Below are positions 51,348-60,378 of a DNA stretch of 64,000 nucleotides, piece after piece (the first letter of the stretch is position 1; every line of letters starts with the position of its first letter). Origin of the DNA: Candidatus Yanofskybacteria bacterium RIFCSPHIGHO2_01_FULL_41_26 (GTDB lineage: Bacteria > Patescibacteria > Paceibacteria > 2-02-FULL-40-12 > GWA2-44-9); contig MGJB01000006.1 of assembly GCA_001794055.1 (NCBI GenBank), positions 1 to 64,000 of the forward strand, given 5' to 3'. A program made the translations under genes and the position numbers. Under the pieces are notes generated by a model, which saw only the letters and a list, made by a program, of their open reading frames with translations, ran no database searches and was not told the DNA's origin.

Positions 51348-51896
51348 ATGATCAAACAAAAAAAACAACTGCGAGCAGTCGTAATAACCGCGGAAGGTTT
51401 TGAGGATGAAGAGGTAATTTATCCTGTTATACGCCTGAAAGAAGAAGGATTTATTGTTGATATCGCAACCAGGGACGCAAAGTTGGTTCTTGGACGCTTG
51501 AATTTTCCGCTTGAACTGATTATCCGTTATTATGGGACGCTCGTTAATGCTAAAAAACTTGAGGCCAAAAATTATGATTTGGTTTTAATCCCGGGCGGAT
51601 TTGAAGCCCCGGACAGAGTGAGACAAATTCCGGAAATTTTAGAATTCGTCCGCCGGATGAATAGACAAAAAAAGATCGTCTCTGCTTTCTGCCATGGTCC
51701 TTGGGTTTTAATTTCGGCAGGAATAATTAAAGGAAAAAAAATTACGGGCTATATCGGAATTAAAGATGATATTAATAATGCCGGTGCCATATATACCGAC
51801 CAGCCGGCCGTTATTGACGGCAACATCATAACAGCAAGACATCCGCGCGATGTTACCGATCTGATGAAAGCTATTTTTTCTAAATTTAAGAAATAA
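51348..51896 (+). CDS. DJ-1/PfpI-family protein
   Basis: A 182-residue class I glutaminase-like fold protein. DLVLIPGGFEAPDRVR, FCHGPWVLISAGI (nucleophile elbow with Cys followed by His) and the last IITARHPRDV match the PfpI branch, which includes deglycases and stress proteins. Glu near FEDEEVIYP completes the usual site. A perfect TATAAT at 51334-51339 just upstream gives a start close to the ATG, so it is likely leaderless. Probably protects against reactive carbonyls; a role in the sugar pathway is not evident. Confidence 0.9.
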   Translation: MIKQKKQLRAVVITAEGFEDEEVIYPVIRLKEEGFIVDIATRDAKLVLGRLNFPLELIIRYYGTLVNAKKLEAKNYDLVLIPGGFEAPDRVRQIPEILEFVRRMNRQKKIVSAFCHGPWVLISAGIIKGKKITGYIGIKDDINNAGAIYTDQPAVIDGNIITARHPRDVTDLMKAIFSKFKK

Positions 51897-51901
51897 TCAG
51901 T

Positions 51902-52636
51902 ATGCTGAAAAAAATCAAACTATCTTTTGCGGACAAGAAATCTCTTGCAATGAAATCAATTGAAATAGCTCCAATAAACATTGACTTGTCAAAAATGATA
52001 GTTAATAAACCTTGGGGATATGAGTACCTTCTTACAAATACTCCGCTGGTGGAGGTTTGGCATCTATCACTTGATTACTTGAAATCAACTTCAACACATT
52101 GTCATCCTAACAAAAAAACAGCCCTTGTCGTGTTAGAGGGCAAGGCCCTTTTCTCGACCCTAAATAAATCCGTTAAACTCTCCCCGATGGATGCGATAAT
52201 AATAGATGCTGGTGTTTTTCATTCAACTAAGTGTATCTCAAAAGAGGGTCTTAAATTACTTGAAGTTGAGACACCCCCGATGAAACATGACTTAATCCGG
52301 CTTAAGGATAGATATGGCAGAACTAACGCTGGATATGAAGGCAAAGAAAAGATGCAATTAATAAATAACTCTTATGTTAAATTCAAAAGCGAGGAACCTC
52401 ACGTGGTAAAAAACTTCTGTAATAATTACCTTTGTTTGTCCTTTATACAAAATGACAACGACCTAAGAATTTTATTGTCCCAAAAGCCAGAGTTGGCAGT
52501 AATCTTAAACGGATTCATCAAATCAGCGGATAATAATATCTTATACCGTCTCGGTGATGTCATAAAAACCAACACGCTCAAAAACAATAAAATAAAATTT
52601 AATAATGTCTCGCTCCTCTCAATTTCAAAAGCCTAA
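51902..52636 (+). CDS. Cupin-domain protein
   Basis: A 244-residue protein with an N-terminal cupin (residues about 40-125): VNKPWGYEYLL resembles the start of mannose-6-phosphate isomerase-like cupins, THCHPNKKTALVVLEGKA holds metal His residues and HSTKC another. The C-terminal half (YVKFKSEEPHVVKNFC, then LRILLSQKPELAVIL) has no recognisable motif. It overlaps the HAD phosphatase by 32 bases. A sugar-phosphate isomerase or epimerase role is possible. Confidence 0.8.
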   Translation: MLKKIKLSFADKKSLAMKSIEIAPINIDLSKMIVNKPWGYEYLLTNTPLVEVWHLSLDYLKSTSTHCHPNKKTALVVLEGKALFSTLNKSVKLSPMDAIIIDAGVFHSTKCISKEGLKLLEVETPPMKHDLIRLKDRYGRTNAGYEGKEKMQLINNSYVKFKSEEPHVVKNFCNNYLCLSFIQNDNDLRILLSQKPELAVILNGFIKSADNNILYRLGDVIKTNTLKNNKIKFNNVSLLSISKA

Positions 52637-53270
52637 CAAAAAAGTAATAATTTTCGATTTTGACGGTGTTCTGGCTGACTCGTTTGACCATTTTTACTCT
52701 CTAAACAGGGACGGAATGAAACATGTTGGTCTTTCTTTTACGAAAGAACAATATCGAAATCTGTTTATCGGCAATGTCCATCAAGGATTTAAAAATTTTA
52801 TAAACGATGACCAAAAATATCTAACTTTTTCAGAATTCAGAAACGAAAATTATGACCGAAACTACTACAACAAGGAGGGGGGCGTTAAACTGTTTCCGGA
52901 AGCACTGACATTTCTGAAAAAAATAGGCGAAAAATACATTCTAACAGTTGCTTCGTCCAGCCACAAAAACAATATCAAAAATTTATTGGAAAAAAACAAG
53001 GTATTAGACATATTTGGGTTAATAATTGCAAACACGACTACAACAAAAGCGGGAATGCTAAATGAAATAATGAAAAAATTCAATGCTAAGCCGTCAGAAG
53101 TATTGATGATAACCGATACCATTGGTGATATTCTAATAGCAAAAAAGTCCGGTCTTAAAACTATAGCCGCTACTTGGGGTTTTCATTCTTCAAAATTGTT
53201 AAGGTCAGCCAAACCCGATTGCCTTGCCAGTAATTTTAAAATGCTGTATAAACAACTCAAAGCTTTTTGA
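52605..53270 (+). CDS. HAD-superfamily sugar phosphatase
   Basis: A 221-residue HAD hydrolase of the phosphoglycolate-phosphatase type. IIFDFDGVLADSFD holds the nucleophile Asp, TVASSSHKNNI motif II, the KPSEVLMITDTIGDILIAKKSGL block motif III-IV. A cap of the alpha-helical type lies between. It starts inside the cupin gene. Likely removes phosphate from a sugar made in this cluster; GmhB-like action after HddA is one option. Confidence 0.88.
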   Translation: MSRSSQFQKPNKKVIIFDFDGVLADSFDHFYSLNRDGMKHVGLSFTKEQYRNLFIGNVHQGFKNFINDDQKYLTFSEFRNENYDRNYYNKEGGVKLFPEALTFLKKIGEKYILTVASSSHKNNIKNLLEKNKVLDIFGLIIANTTTTKAGMLNEIMKKFNAKPSEVLMITDTIGDILIAKKSGLKTIAATWGFHSSKLLRSAKPDCLASNFKMLYKQLKAF

Positions 53271-53286
53271 AAAATAGGAGAACACC

Positions 53287-54480
53287 TTGACCAGTTACAA
53301 GTTCCCCTTGGTCACAGACACAATTACCGCAGAAGACAATATTGCTAGAGCTAATTGGCTAATGACCAACCCCCGATTAACTATGGGGTCTTTGGTTAAA
53401 GCATACGAAAACAAATGGTCTCGGTGGGTGGGCAGAAAATATTCTGTTGCCTGCAATTCCGGATCATCCGCAAATTTACTTATGTATGACGCCCTACTTC
53501 AGTCAGGAAAGCTGCAAAACAAAAAGATCATCGTTCCAAGCTCCGCCTGGGTTACCACCATAGCTCCAGCCATTCAGCTCGGGTTTGAACCAATTATGTG
53601 TGACGCAGATGAATCTAGTTTTGGATTGGACATTGATCATTTAGAAGAATTGCTACTTAAACATAAACCTGGAACCGTGATGCTTGTTCAAGTTTTGGGT
53701 GTTCCAGCTAATATGGACAAAATAATGCAACTCAAAGAAGATTATGACTTCTTCCTGCTTGAAGACGCTTGCGCCGCAATGGGTTCATCATATCGCGGCC
53801 GTAAAATAGGCACCTTTGGCGACATGTCCAGTATATCAACCTACTTTGGTCACCAATTCTCAACCGTTGAAGGCGGCATGGTTTCAACCGATGACAAGGA
53901 GCTGTATACAATCGCTTTTATGTTGCGCAGTCACGGCTGGATCAACGGGCTTGACCCAGAAACAAGAGCTCAATATTTAAATAAGCATAGCATCAAAGAC
54001 ATTGGAACCGGATTCGTTTTTCCTTATGCAGGATATAATTTTCGGCTTACTGACGACCATGCTTTTATTGGTTTGAGACAATTAGACAGAATGGAATGGC
54101 TTATTAGACAAAGATATGGCAACCACCTGCTTTATCAAAAACTGTTAACGGGCCTCTTTGGCTTCCAAATGTTTGATAAGGATACGACTGTTTGCAGTAT
54201 TCACTTTTGTGCATTAGCCGAAAGTGAAGATGAAAGAAATTTCATTACTTCGGAACTTCAGGAAAATAGCATAGAAACTAGGCCGTTTACTTCAGGCAAT
54301 CAAGGCCTACAGCCATATTGGTTCAAAAAATATCCCAAATTTAATGGCCAAACGGCTACTCGATTATATGAATGCGGATTCTTTTTACCAAACTATCCGA
54401 CATTAACTAATTCTGATATTGAACATATTTGTTCGGTAGCGATAAAAGCCGCGCTGGAACACCGTAAAGGAGACAGATAG
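53287..54480 (+). CDS. DegT-fold PLP enzyme with His in place of Lys (ColD/RfbH-like 3-dehydratase)
   Basis: A 397-residue protein of the DegT/DnrJ/EryC1 fold. The usual Schiff-base Lys in the K-x(5)-EGG position is His (TYFGHQFSTVEGG), the change known from ColD and RfbH (E1), which remove the C-3 hydroxyl from keto-sugar nucleotides instead of transaminating. LLEDACAAMGSSYRG keeps the pyridine Asp and NSGSSANLLMYDALL the phosphate-binding loop. RfbH-type iron-sulfur Cys motifs are not evident, so it is closer to ColD. It uses a TTG start with AGGAG six bases upstream and overlaps by one base the SDR that follows. Confidence 0.88.
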   Translation: MTSYKFPLVTDTITAEDNIARANWLMTNPRLTMGSLVKAYENKWSRWVGRKYSVACNSGSSANLLMYDALLQSGKLQNKKIIVPSSAWVTTIAPAIQLGFEPIMCDADESSFGLDIDHLEELLLKHKPGTVMLVQVLGVPANMDKIMQLKEDYDFFLLEDACAAMGSSYRGRKIGTFGDMSSISTYFGHQFSTVEGGMVSTDDKELYTIAFMLRSHGWINGLDPETRAQYLNKHSIKDIGTGFVFPYAGYNFRLTDDHAFIGLRQLDRMEWLIRQRYGNHLLYQKLLTGLFGFQMFDKDTTVCSIHFCALAESEDERNFITSELQENSIETRPFTSGNQGLQPYWFKKYPKFNGQTATRLYECGFFLPNYPTLTNSDIEHICSVAIKAALEHRKGDR

Positions 54481-55415
54481 TGCCCAAAATCCTTGTAACC
54501 GGCGGAGCAGGATATATCGGTTCAGTTTTGGTGCCGATGCTTTTGCGAGCCGGACACGAAGTTTTCGTGCTGGACAATTTTATGTACGGCCAAACATCTC
54601 TTCTGGATTGTTGTCATAATTCCTTTTTTAGGGTTGCGAAAGGAGATGTCAGGAATGAGGATCTATTGCGACATTTGGCAAGACAGTCGGATATAATTAT
54701 CCACCTTGCTTGTATTGTCGGCGCACCGGCATGCGACAAAGACCCTGTTACCGCCACAAGCATAAACCTAGACTCTGTCAGAAGCTTATTAAGGTGTAGA
54801 ACCTCAAATCAGCCAATAATTTACCCGAATACAAATAGCGGCTATGGAATAGGTCAAGATGGTATTTATTGTACCGAAGAAACTCCATTGAACCCCGTTT
54901 CGTTGTACGGCCGACTAAAGGTTGCCGCGGAAAAAGAAATACTTAGTCAAGGAAATTCAATAACTCTGCGCTTGGCCACCGTCTTTGGCACAAGCCCCAG
55001 AATGCGTCTTGATCTTTTGGTTAATGATTTTGTTTACCGGGCCGTTAACGACCGTTTCGTTGTTCTTTTTGAAAGCCACTTCAAGAGAAACTACATCCAC
55101 GTCCGGGACGTTGCCAGAGCGTTTATGCATTGCATGAACAATTTTGGCACAATGAGAGACCAGACATATAACGTCGGTTTAAGCGATGCCAATTTGTCTA
55201 AAAGAGAATTATGCCTAGAGATTCAGAAACAATTGCCGGGTTTTTATTTTCACGAAGCTCCAATCGGTCAGGATCCTGATAAACGCAACTATATTGTCAG
55301 CAATAAAAAAATAGAAAAAACCGGATTCAAACCGGAAATATCATTACGGGAAGGCATAGCCGAATTGATAAAAGGTTTCCAAATCATAAGAAACAATCGC
55401 TTTGCGAATATTTAA
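54480..55415 (+). CDS. Extended SDR sugar epimerase/reductase
   Basis: A 311-residue NAD-dependent sugar-nucleotide SDR. ILVTGGAGYIGSVL, GDVRNEDLLRHL, PNTNSGYGIG and SLYGRLKVAAE (Tyr-x3-Lys) are visible. It lacks the Asp-Glu pair of 4,6-dehydratases. The GTG start has AAGGAG upstream and overlaps the stop of the ColD-like gene, so the two act together; it could be the ColC-like reductase/epimerase of a 3-deoxy sugar. It resembles the SDR half of the CBS fusion at 35001. A bidirectional terminator follows. Confidence 0.9.
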   Translation: MPKILVTGGAGYIGSVLVPMLLRAGHEVFVLDNFMYGQTSLLDCCHNSFFRVAKGDVRNEDLLRHLARQSDIIIHLACIVGAPACDKDPVTATSINLDSVRSLLRCRTSNQPIIYPNTNSGYGIGQDGIYCTEETPLNPVSLYGRLKVAAEKEILSQGNSITLRLATVFGTSPRMRLDLLVNDFVYRAVNDRFVVLFESHFKRNYIHVRDVARAFMHCMNNFGTMRDQTYNVGLSDANLSKRELCLEIQKQLPGFYFHEAPIGQDPDKRNYIVSNKKIEKTGFKPEISLREGIAELIKGFQIIRNNRFANI

Positions 55416-55440
55416 AAAGAACTCCGAATGAGTTCTTTTT
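55414..55440. terminator. Bidirectional terminator between the SDR and radical SAM genes
   Basis: Stem aaaaagaactc/gagttcttttt with loop CGAAT between converging genes, A-run and T-run on each side. Confidence 0.85.
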
Positions 55441-55442
55441 TA

Positions 55443-56810
55443 TTATGCAAGAGGATTTATGTCATCGAACGGAAATGTATTTCTGTTAAGCTCAGATGCG
55501 GATAGTCCGGCTTCTTTAATAAACGCGACCAGTTCAAGATAATTATTTACTATTTGTTCATTAGTCAAGGTTTTTCCCCAAGAAGCGTTTTCGTGATATT
55601 GAAAAGTTAACCTGGGTTTTTTATTATCGAGATTATGGATGTGCATTGTATTTTCCCAATCCGTCTCGATATTTCTTATTCCGAATTTATCAGGGTTGCG
55701 AAACACCTCTGTTCCGGGTCTGATAGTAAATAACGAAAGATATATCAAGTCGGGTTGTGTTTCTTTTATGAAATTCAGTGTTAACTCAACTATATTGTCT
55801 GGCTCGCCAGGAAGACCCATTATTAGATAAATCCTAGCTTCAATGCCATTTGCTTTCAACATTGCAATCGTATCTTTGGCTTTCTGAACACTGATCCTTT
55901 TGTTTATTAGATTAAGCGATGGTTGCCAGACGCTTTCTACCCCAAGACCGAGGGATATACAACCTGATTGAAAGGCTAATCCAGCCAGTTCAGGTGTAAT
56001 TCCGTCAACACGACACTGGCCACGCCAGAAAATATCTGCCCTTCCGATGGCTTCCAGTTCGGCAATAGCGCTGGAACGTTTTAATGGCAAAGCAATCTCA
56101 TCAACTAAAGCTACGCCCTGTATTCCATATTCACGCTTTAAATATTCAATTTCATTCTCGATAAGTTCCGGAAGGCGAAAACGTATCCCTGGCGTCCCTT
56201 CTCTGGCTGTCCGCAAAGCACAAAAATGACAATTATACGGACAGCCTCGGCTGAAAATAACATTCGTGGAAACAAGGTCATTAAAACCAGGCTTGCTTTT
56301 TAAAGTCATCATTTTTCTTCGGGCTGTAGTACTTTTGGGCAGGAATTTTCTGTTTGGATGGCAATACTCATTTATATCTATGACGCCCTGTTGCCTATAA
56401 ATTTGTTGAAGTTTATTACAAGCCAGATCATTAACGGCCGCTATTATCGTTAACTCACCCTCTCCTAATATGAGTGAGTCAAATATTCGAAGTGATTCTT
56501 GAGGAAATTCAACAGCATGAGGTCCGCCGGCAATGTGAACCGCTCTGGGATATTGCCGGCGCAGCATTGCAACAATGGCTTTCTGTTCATTTATATCAAG
56601 TGTATAGATTGAATGAAGATAAACATCGCATTCCGGAATATGATAAAGGGCAAATTCTCTTTTTATTCCCCTTAGATCAGGAAGACAAAGCTCTACTCTG
56701 CTTCCAAAATATTCTTCCAAAATCGTAAGTATCTGTAGATGAGTAAAAGGATCCCCTCGGAACGGATCATTGAGATAGTGGCTACTTGGTAAGATAAAAC
56801 CTATCTTCAC
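55443..56810 (-). CDS. B12-binding-type radical SAM enzyme
   Basis: A 455-residue protein with a cobalamin-binding-like N-domain (IGFILPSSHYL, HIAGGPHAVEFPQESLR, LILGEGE) and a radical SAM core with SRGCPYNCHFCAL, VALVDEIALP and GLPGEPDNIVELTL. It is the only minus-strand gene in the right arm and ends on a bidirectional terminator. Start is a GTG preceded by AGAGGGG. Substrate unknown; methyl transfer to a sugar or lipid carbon fits the class. Confidence 0.88.
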   Translation of the reverse strand: MKIGFILPSSHYLNDPFRGDPFTHLQILTILEEYFGSRVELCLPDLRGIKREFALYHIPECDVYLHSIYTLDINEQKAIVAMLRRQYPRAVHIAGGPHAVEFPQESLRIFDSLILGEGELTIIAAVNDLACNKLQQIYRQQGVIDINEYCHPNRKFLPKSTTARRKMMTLKSKPGFNDLVSTNVIFSRGCPYNCHFCALRTAREGTPGIRFRLPELIENEIEYLKREYGIQGVALVDEIALPLKRSSAIAELEAIGRADIFWRGQCRVDGITPELAGLAFQSGCISLGLGVESVWQPSLNLINKRISVQKAKDTIAMLKANGIEARIYLIMGLPGEPDNIVELTLNFIKETQPDLIYLSLFTIRPGTEVFRNPDKFGIRNIETDWENTMHIHNLDNKKPRLTFQYHENASWGKTLTNEQIVNNYLELVAFIKEAGLSASELNRNTFPFDDINPLA

Positions 56811-56891
56811 CAGAGAATCCCCTCTCGATAATTTTTAAAAAACTGCCTCATTATGCGTCTTAATTCAATAGTTGTAAACCTCAAAATTAAG

Positions 56892-56920
56892 TTGACAAAT
56901 TAATCGAAGTTCATTACCGT
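56892..56920 (+). promoter_or_regulatory. Promoter of the Nudix-dioxygenase unit
   Basis: TTGACA (56892-56897), 17-base spacer, TACCGT (56915-56920). Two GAAGTTCATT-like copies lie on either side of the -10. Confidence 0.55.
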
Positions 56921-56953
56921 ATCTGAAAGTTCATTCAAAAAACAGGAGATAGC

Positions 56954-57535
56954 ATGAACTCGGTAAAATCTTGGATTAAGATCGGCAACAAATCAGTTTT
57001 AGCCGAAGGTCGCAGCGGAAAAAGATTGATTAGCCAATTGTTCAAAAATCCAGCGAGCGGCCAACTCATCGATTACACTCTTTTTGACGCCGATTTTATT
57101 TCTGTCATAATTTTCCCTTTGACAACAAACGGGGAGGTAATCGCCGTCCGACAATTCCGTATGGGAATAGATAGGGTATCACTCGAATTACCGGGGGGTA
57201 ATAAAAAAGTTGAAGATAAAAATTTTATCGAGACAGCCGAAAGAGAGCTGAGGGAAGAAACCGGATACAAAGCAGGTCAAATAATTCCGTTAGCAGACAA
57301 ATTGTGGATAGATCCATCATCATGTACACCCTACCTCTATTCATTCCTGGCTCTGGAATGCAAAAGAACAGAAAAGACAGAAGAAGATGCTAACGAAATT
57401 ATAGAAACAGTGACTATGCCGCAATCAAAGTGGATAGACATGATATCTGGAGGTAAAATATCCGATATGAAAACAATCGCCATAACTCTGCTTGCTATTT
57501 CTCACTTATCAGATAAACTAATAATCAGTACCTAA
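56954..57535 (+). CDS. Nudix hydrolase (ADP-ribose pyrophosphatase-like)
   Basis: A 193-residue pyrophosphohydrolase. The Nudix box reads G(x5)E(x7)REL-REETGY with AERELREETGYKAG plainly seen, preceded by ELPGGN. VIAVRQFRMGIDRVSLELPGG is the ADP-ribose/nucleotide-sugar subfamily pattern. AGGAG five bases before the ATG. Probably hydrolyses a nucleotide sugar; it is followed after 17 bases by the dioxygenase. Confidence 0.92.
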   Translation: MNSVKSWIKIGNKSVLAEGRSGKRLISQLFKNPASGQLIDYTLFDADFISVIIFPLTTNGEVIAVRQFRMGIDRVSLELPGGNKKVEDKNFIETAERELREETGYKAGQIIPLADKLWIDPSSCTPYLYSFLALECKRTEKTEEDANEIIETVTMPQSKWIDMISGGKISDMKTIAITLLAISHLSDKLIIST

Positions 57536-57552
57536 GAATAAGGAGAGATTAG

Positions 57553-58302
57553 GTGGAAGATAGCTTCATTCTGACCAGAGAACAAATCCTGTTTTATAGA
57601 AAGAACGGATACTTAGTGGTGCCCCATGTCCTCACTTGCGAACAATGCGATAAGATGAATCAAATCTTTGAACAGTACGCCAAAGATCACGGTGATAAAG
57701 AATTCAAAGGCATAATGAATCTCGACAGAGAAGATCATCGAATAAGAGACCTTTTGCGCTATTATAAAATTGTTTTAATCCTTGACGCTCTTCAGGATGG
57801 CGAGGTTGTAGGTCTTCAATCAATGTTTTTATTTAAAAAAGGCGGAACTGATTATGCTCCGCAGGCCTGGAACCCACATCAAGATAACGCTTACCCTAGA
57901 GCTCCCCACGGTATGTATCTAACCGGCAACATTCCTTTTGCCGACCAAGATAGAGAAAACGGGTGTATGTATATTTATCCGGGTTCACACATGGAAAGCC
58001 TTCTTCCTGCTGATTTCTTCAAAAGCTTCCACGAAGAACCAGGCAAGAATCCTGGACACGATGTTTCAAGAAGCCTGCCGTTAGACTATCCGAGAGTTGA
58101 TTTGCCGATGAAAAAGGGCTCCGTGTTGATTCTTCACGGAAATGTAGTTCATGGTTCATATCCCAATAGATCACAGAGAGATAGGCCAATGCTCTTGATA
58201 CCTTTTGGGACCAAAGGTATAACCCAACAGCCAAATTTTATCCCCGGCAAAACCGCTAAGCGTGAAGAATTCAGCTTAAGACCCTTAAGCTATAAACTTT
58301 GA
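57553..58302 (+). CDS. PhyH-family Fe(II)/2-oxoglutarate dioxygenase
   Basis: A 249-residue phytanoyl-CoA dioxygenase-like enzyme. FYRKNGYLVVPHVLT opens the domain, HQD in WNPHQDNAYP supplies the first two iron ligands and His in LILHGNVVHGSYPNRS the third, with Arg in the QRDRPMLLIPF block for 2-oxoglutarate. It hydroxylates a carbon on a still unknown substrate. GTG start with GGAG seven bases upstream; own terminator. Confidence 0.92.
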   Translation: MEDSFILTREQILFYRKNGYLVVPHVLTCEQCDKMNQIFEQYAKDHGDKEFKGIMNLDREDHRIRDLLRYYKIVLILDALQDGEVVGLQSMFLFKKGGTDYAPQAWNPHQDNAYPRAPHGMYLTGNIPFADQDRENGCMYIYPGSHMESLLPADFFKSFHEEPGKNPGHDVSRSLPLDYPRVDLPMKKGSVLILHGNVVHGSYPNRSQRDRPMLLIPFGTKGITQQPNFIPGKTAKREEFSLRPLSYKL

Positions 58303-58328
58303 TAAACCCTGTAAAGTGATACAACATG

Positions 58329-58353
58329 ACCGCCCACCCAAAGGCGGTTTTTT
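58329..58353 (+). terminator. Intrinsic terminator of the dioxygenase gene
   Basis: Stem accgcc/ggcggt, loop cacccaaa, then six T. Confidence 0.85.
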
Positions 58354-58365
58354 AATTTGAAAAAC

Positions 58366-58394
58366 TGGACAAAGAATATATTTTACGATATCGT
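58366..58394 (+). promoter_or_regulatory. Promoter of the third radical SAM gene
   Basis: TGGACA (58366-58371), 17-base spacer, TATCGT (58389-58394); the -10 lies in the palindrome acgatatcgt. Confidence 0.5.
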
Positions 58395-58436
58395 ATTTCA
58401 ATTCAGTATCTTAAAAATTAATGGAGGGAGGGTCTT

Positions 58437-60320
58437 GTGACTGAACCGATTCAGCTCGGGACAAATCCGGCAATTCAAAAAATTGCCAACAAAATACGAC
58501 GGGTCCTTCCTTCAGGTTGCAAACGCGTCTTACTTGTCGAGCCACCTAATGTGCCCGAGGAAGATTGGGATCCCGATGTAGCCACAAACAACAGATATCC
58601 AGTTTATGACCCCAAGGGTCTGGCAGTTTTATCATCTTGCATACAATTAAGAGGCTATGAAACGGATGTCATGGATCTCAATTTCATGATCCAAGATAGT
58701 TTTAAAAATAATCCGAATGGTTTTGAATATCGAAATTGGGAAAACTGGTTAAGACAAAAATTAGGAGAGTTTAAGCCTCATGTAGTCGGCCTTACTTGTA
58801 TGTTCACCATATATCATCGTTCTATGACAAGGATTGCCCAATTGATCAAAGAATATAACCCGCAAATAATCATCATCGCTGGTGGCGTTCACTCTACTAT
58901 GGCCTCATCTGATGTTAAATCGGCTCCCGGCCAATTAGTTCTTGAGGACTGTAAAGAAATTGATTTTGTCGGCCTTTATGAAGGCAATGACAGTTTCCCG
59001 GATTTTCTTGACATGGCAAACAACAAACTGGAACCAGAAAACCTCACTCAAATTGCCACATTAGTAGATAATAATTATGTAGCCATTACAAGAAGAACGG
59101 AACCAAGAACGGAAACACTGAATGCTTTGCCGAATTATCATGACTTGCCAATTGAAAGATATAGCTCCCTTGGAAGAATCGGCACTTTTTATTGGTTATT
59201 TAAGCCGGATACTCGAGCAGCTACCATCCTAGTAAATAGAGGTTGTCGCGCTCATTGCAGATTTTGTTCAGTAGAGAAGTTCAACGGCAAGGGTGTCGTG
59301 TTAAAACGGGACATAGAGATGATTGGTGATGAATTGGAATTCTTAAGAGATAAGTATGGAATTAATCATGTAATGATTCTCGACGATGACCTTCTTAATG
59401 GAGAGGAGCGGACTGTTGCTCTTTTTGAAGATTGGCAAAAAAGAAAATTAGGCATTACTTGGGATGCATCTAATGCGGTGATCGCATCGGCGCTAACTCC
59501 AGAAATAGCTCACGCAGCAGCCGAATCAGGATGTATCGCTTTAAGTTTCGGCATTGAATCCGGCAATCCTCAAGTGCTTAAAAATATACCCAAACCAAGC
59601 GGAGTGCCTCATTATCTCCGGGCCGGTGAAATAATGAAAAAACACCCTCAAATATTCACTAAAGGATTGTTAATGGTCGGTTTCCCGCCTGAACCTGAAA
59701 GAAATTTTCCCGGCGAATCAATAAGAATGATCTGGGACACCATAAATCTTGCAAAACAAATGGATCTGGACTGGTATACTATCCAACCCCTTAACCTTAT
59801 TCCGGGCGTTGAGATGACCAACCATGCCCTAGTCCGAGGAGAGATAACAAAACAAGAATTAATAGATGGATCAGAAAGACCGGTAGTAGGTTCGACCGGC
59901 AAACAAGACCGGCGAAGCAAAGAAGAGAAGACAAAAGCCTTGCCCTTTATAAGTCATCTTCATGATGAGAATTTAGACAGAATTCCCCTAAGAAAAGAAC
60001 TTATCGATATATGGTTCGTAATGGATTATATGGTCAATTATGAGAAACTCTGGAATCTGGAACTTCCGATCAAAATACAAATGCTCCACAAGCTGTTCGT
60101 CAACATGTGTGACAGGACCCATAAAGAGAATGCTTTGGGTAATTTATTCTTTGCTCTTTTAGAGTACCGACTTGGACACAAAAAGATGGCAAATGACAGA
60201 TTAAGATTAGCTAGAGAATTTTCAGCGACTAACGACTATTGGAGGAAAAGGTTTCCAGTATTAGGATTAGACGGACTTGTCGAGAAACTACAGCACATGA
60301 TAGATCAATTACGGGACTAG
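58437..60320 (+). CDS. B12-binding-type radical SAM enzyme, long form
   Basis: A 627-residue protein. The cobalamin-type domain (VLLVEPPNVPEEDWDPD, YDPKGLAVLSSCIQLRGYETDV, GLTCMFTIYHRSM, IIAGGVHSTMASSD) is followed by the radical SAM core (VNRGCRAHCRFCSVEKF, HVMILDDDLLNGEERTV, ALSFGIESGNPQVL, LLMVGFPPEPERNFPGES) and a 150-residue helical tail. GTG start behind GGAGGGAGGG. Such enzymes often add methyl groups to unreactive carbon or build natural products. Third of its kind in the window. Confidence 0.9.
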   Translation: MTEPIQLGTNPAIQKIANKIRRVLPSGCKRVLLVEPPNVPEEDWDPDVATNNRYPVYDPKGLAVLSSCIQLRGYETDVMDLNFMIQDSFKNNPNGFEYRNWENWLRQKLGEFKPHVVGLTCMFTIYHRSMTRIAQLIKEYNPQIIIIAGGVHSTMASSDVKSAPGQLVLEDCKEIDFVGLYEGNDSFPDFLDMANNKLEPENLTQIATLVDNNYVAITRRTEPRTETLNALPNYHDLPIERYSSLGRIGTFYWLFKPDTRAATILVNRGCRAHCRFCSVEKFNGKGVVLKRDIEMIGDELEFLRDKYGINHVMILDDDLLNGEERTVALFEDWQKRKLGITWDASNAVIASALTPEIAHAAAESGCIALSFGIESGNPQVLKNIPKPSGVPHYLRAGEIMKKHPQIFTKGLLMVGFPPEPERNFPGESIRMIWDTINLAKQMDLDWYTIQPLNLIPGVEMTNHALVRGEITKQELIDGSERPVVGSTGKQDRRSKEEKTKALPFISHLHDENLDRIPLRKELIDIWFVMDYMVNYEKLWNLELPIKIQMLHKLFVNMCDRTHKENALGNLFFALLEYRLGHKKMANDRLRLAREFSATNDYWRKRFPVLGLDGLVEKLQHMIDQLRD

Positions 60321-60334
60321 ACAGTCCCTTTTTA
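60313..60334 (+). terminator. Intrinsic terminator of the long radical SAM gene
   Basis: Stem gggact/agtccc, loop agac, followed by TTTTT; it includes the stop codon. Confidence 0.85.
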
Positions 60335-60346
60335 ATTACTTATAAT
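60318..60346 (+). promoter_or_regulatory. Promoter of the HemN-like gene
   Basis: TAGACA (60318-60323), 17-base spacer, perfect TATAAT (60341-60346); the -35 lies inside the preceding terminator stem. Confidence 0.6.
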
Positions 60347-60378
60347 ATCACAAAGCTTTTTAACAATGAGGTTGCTCG

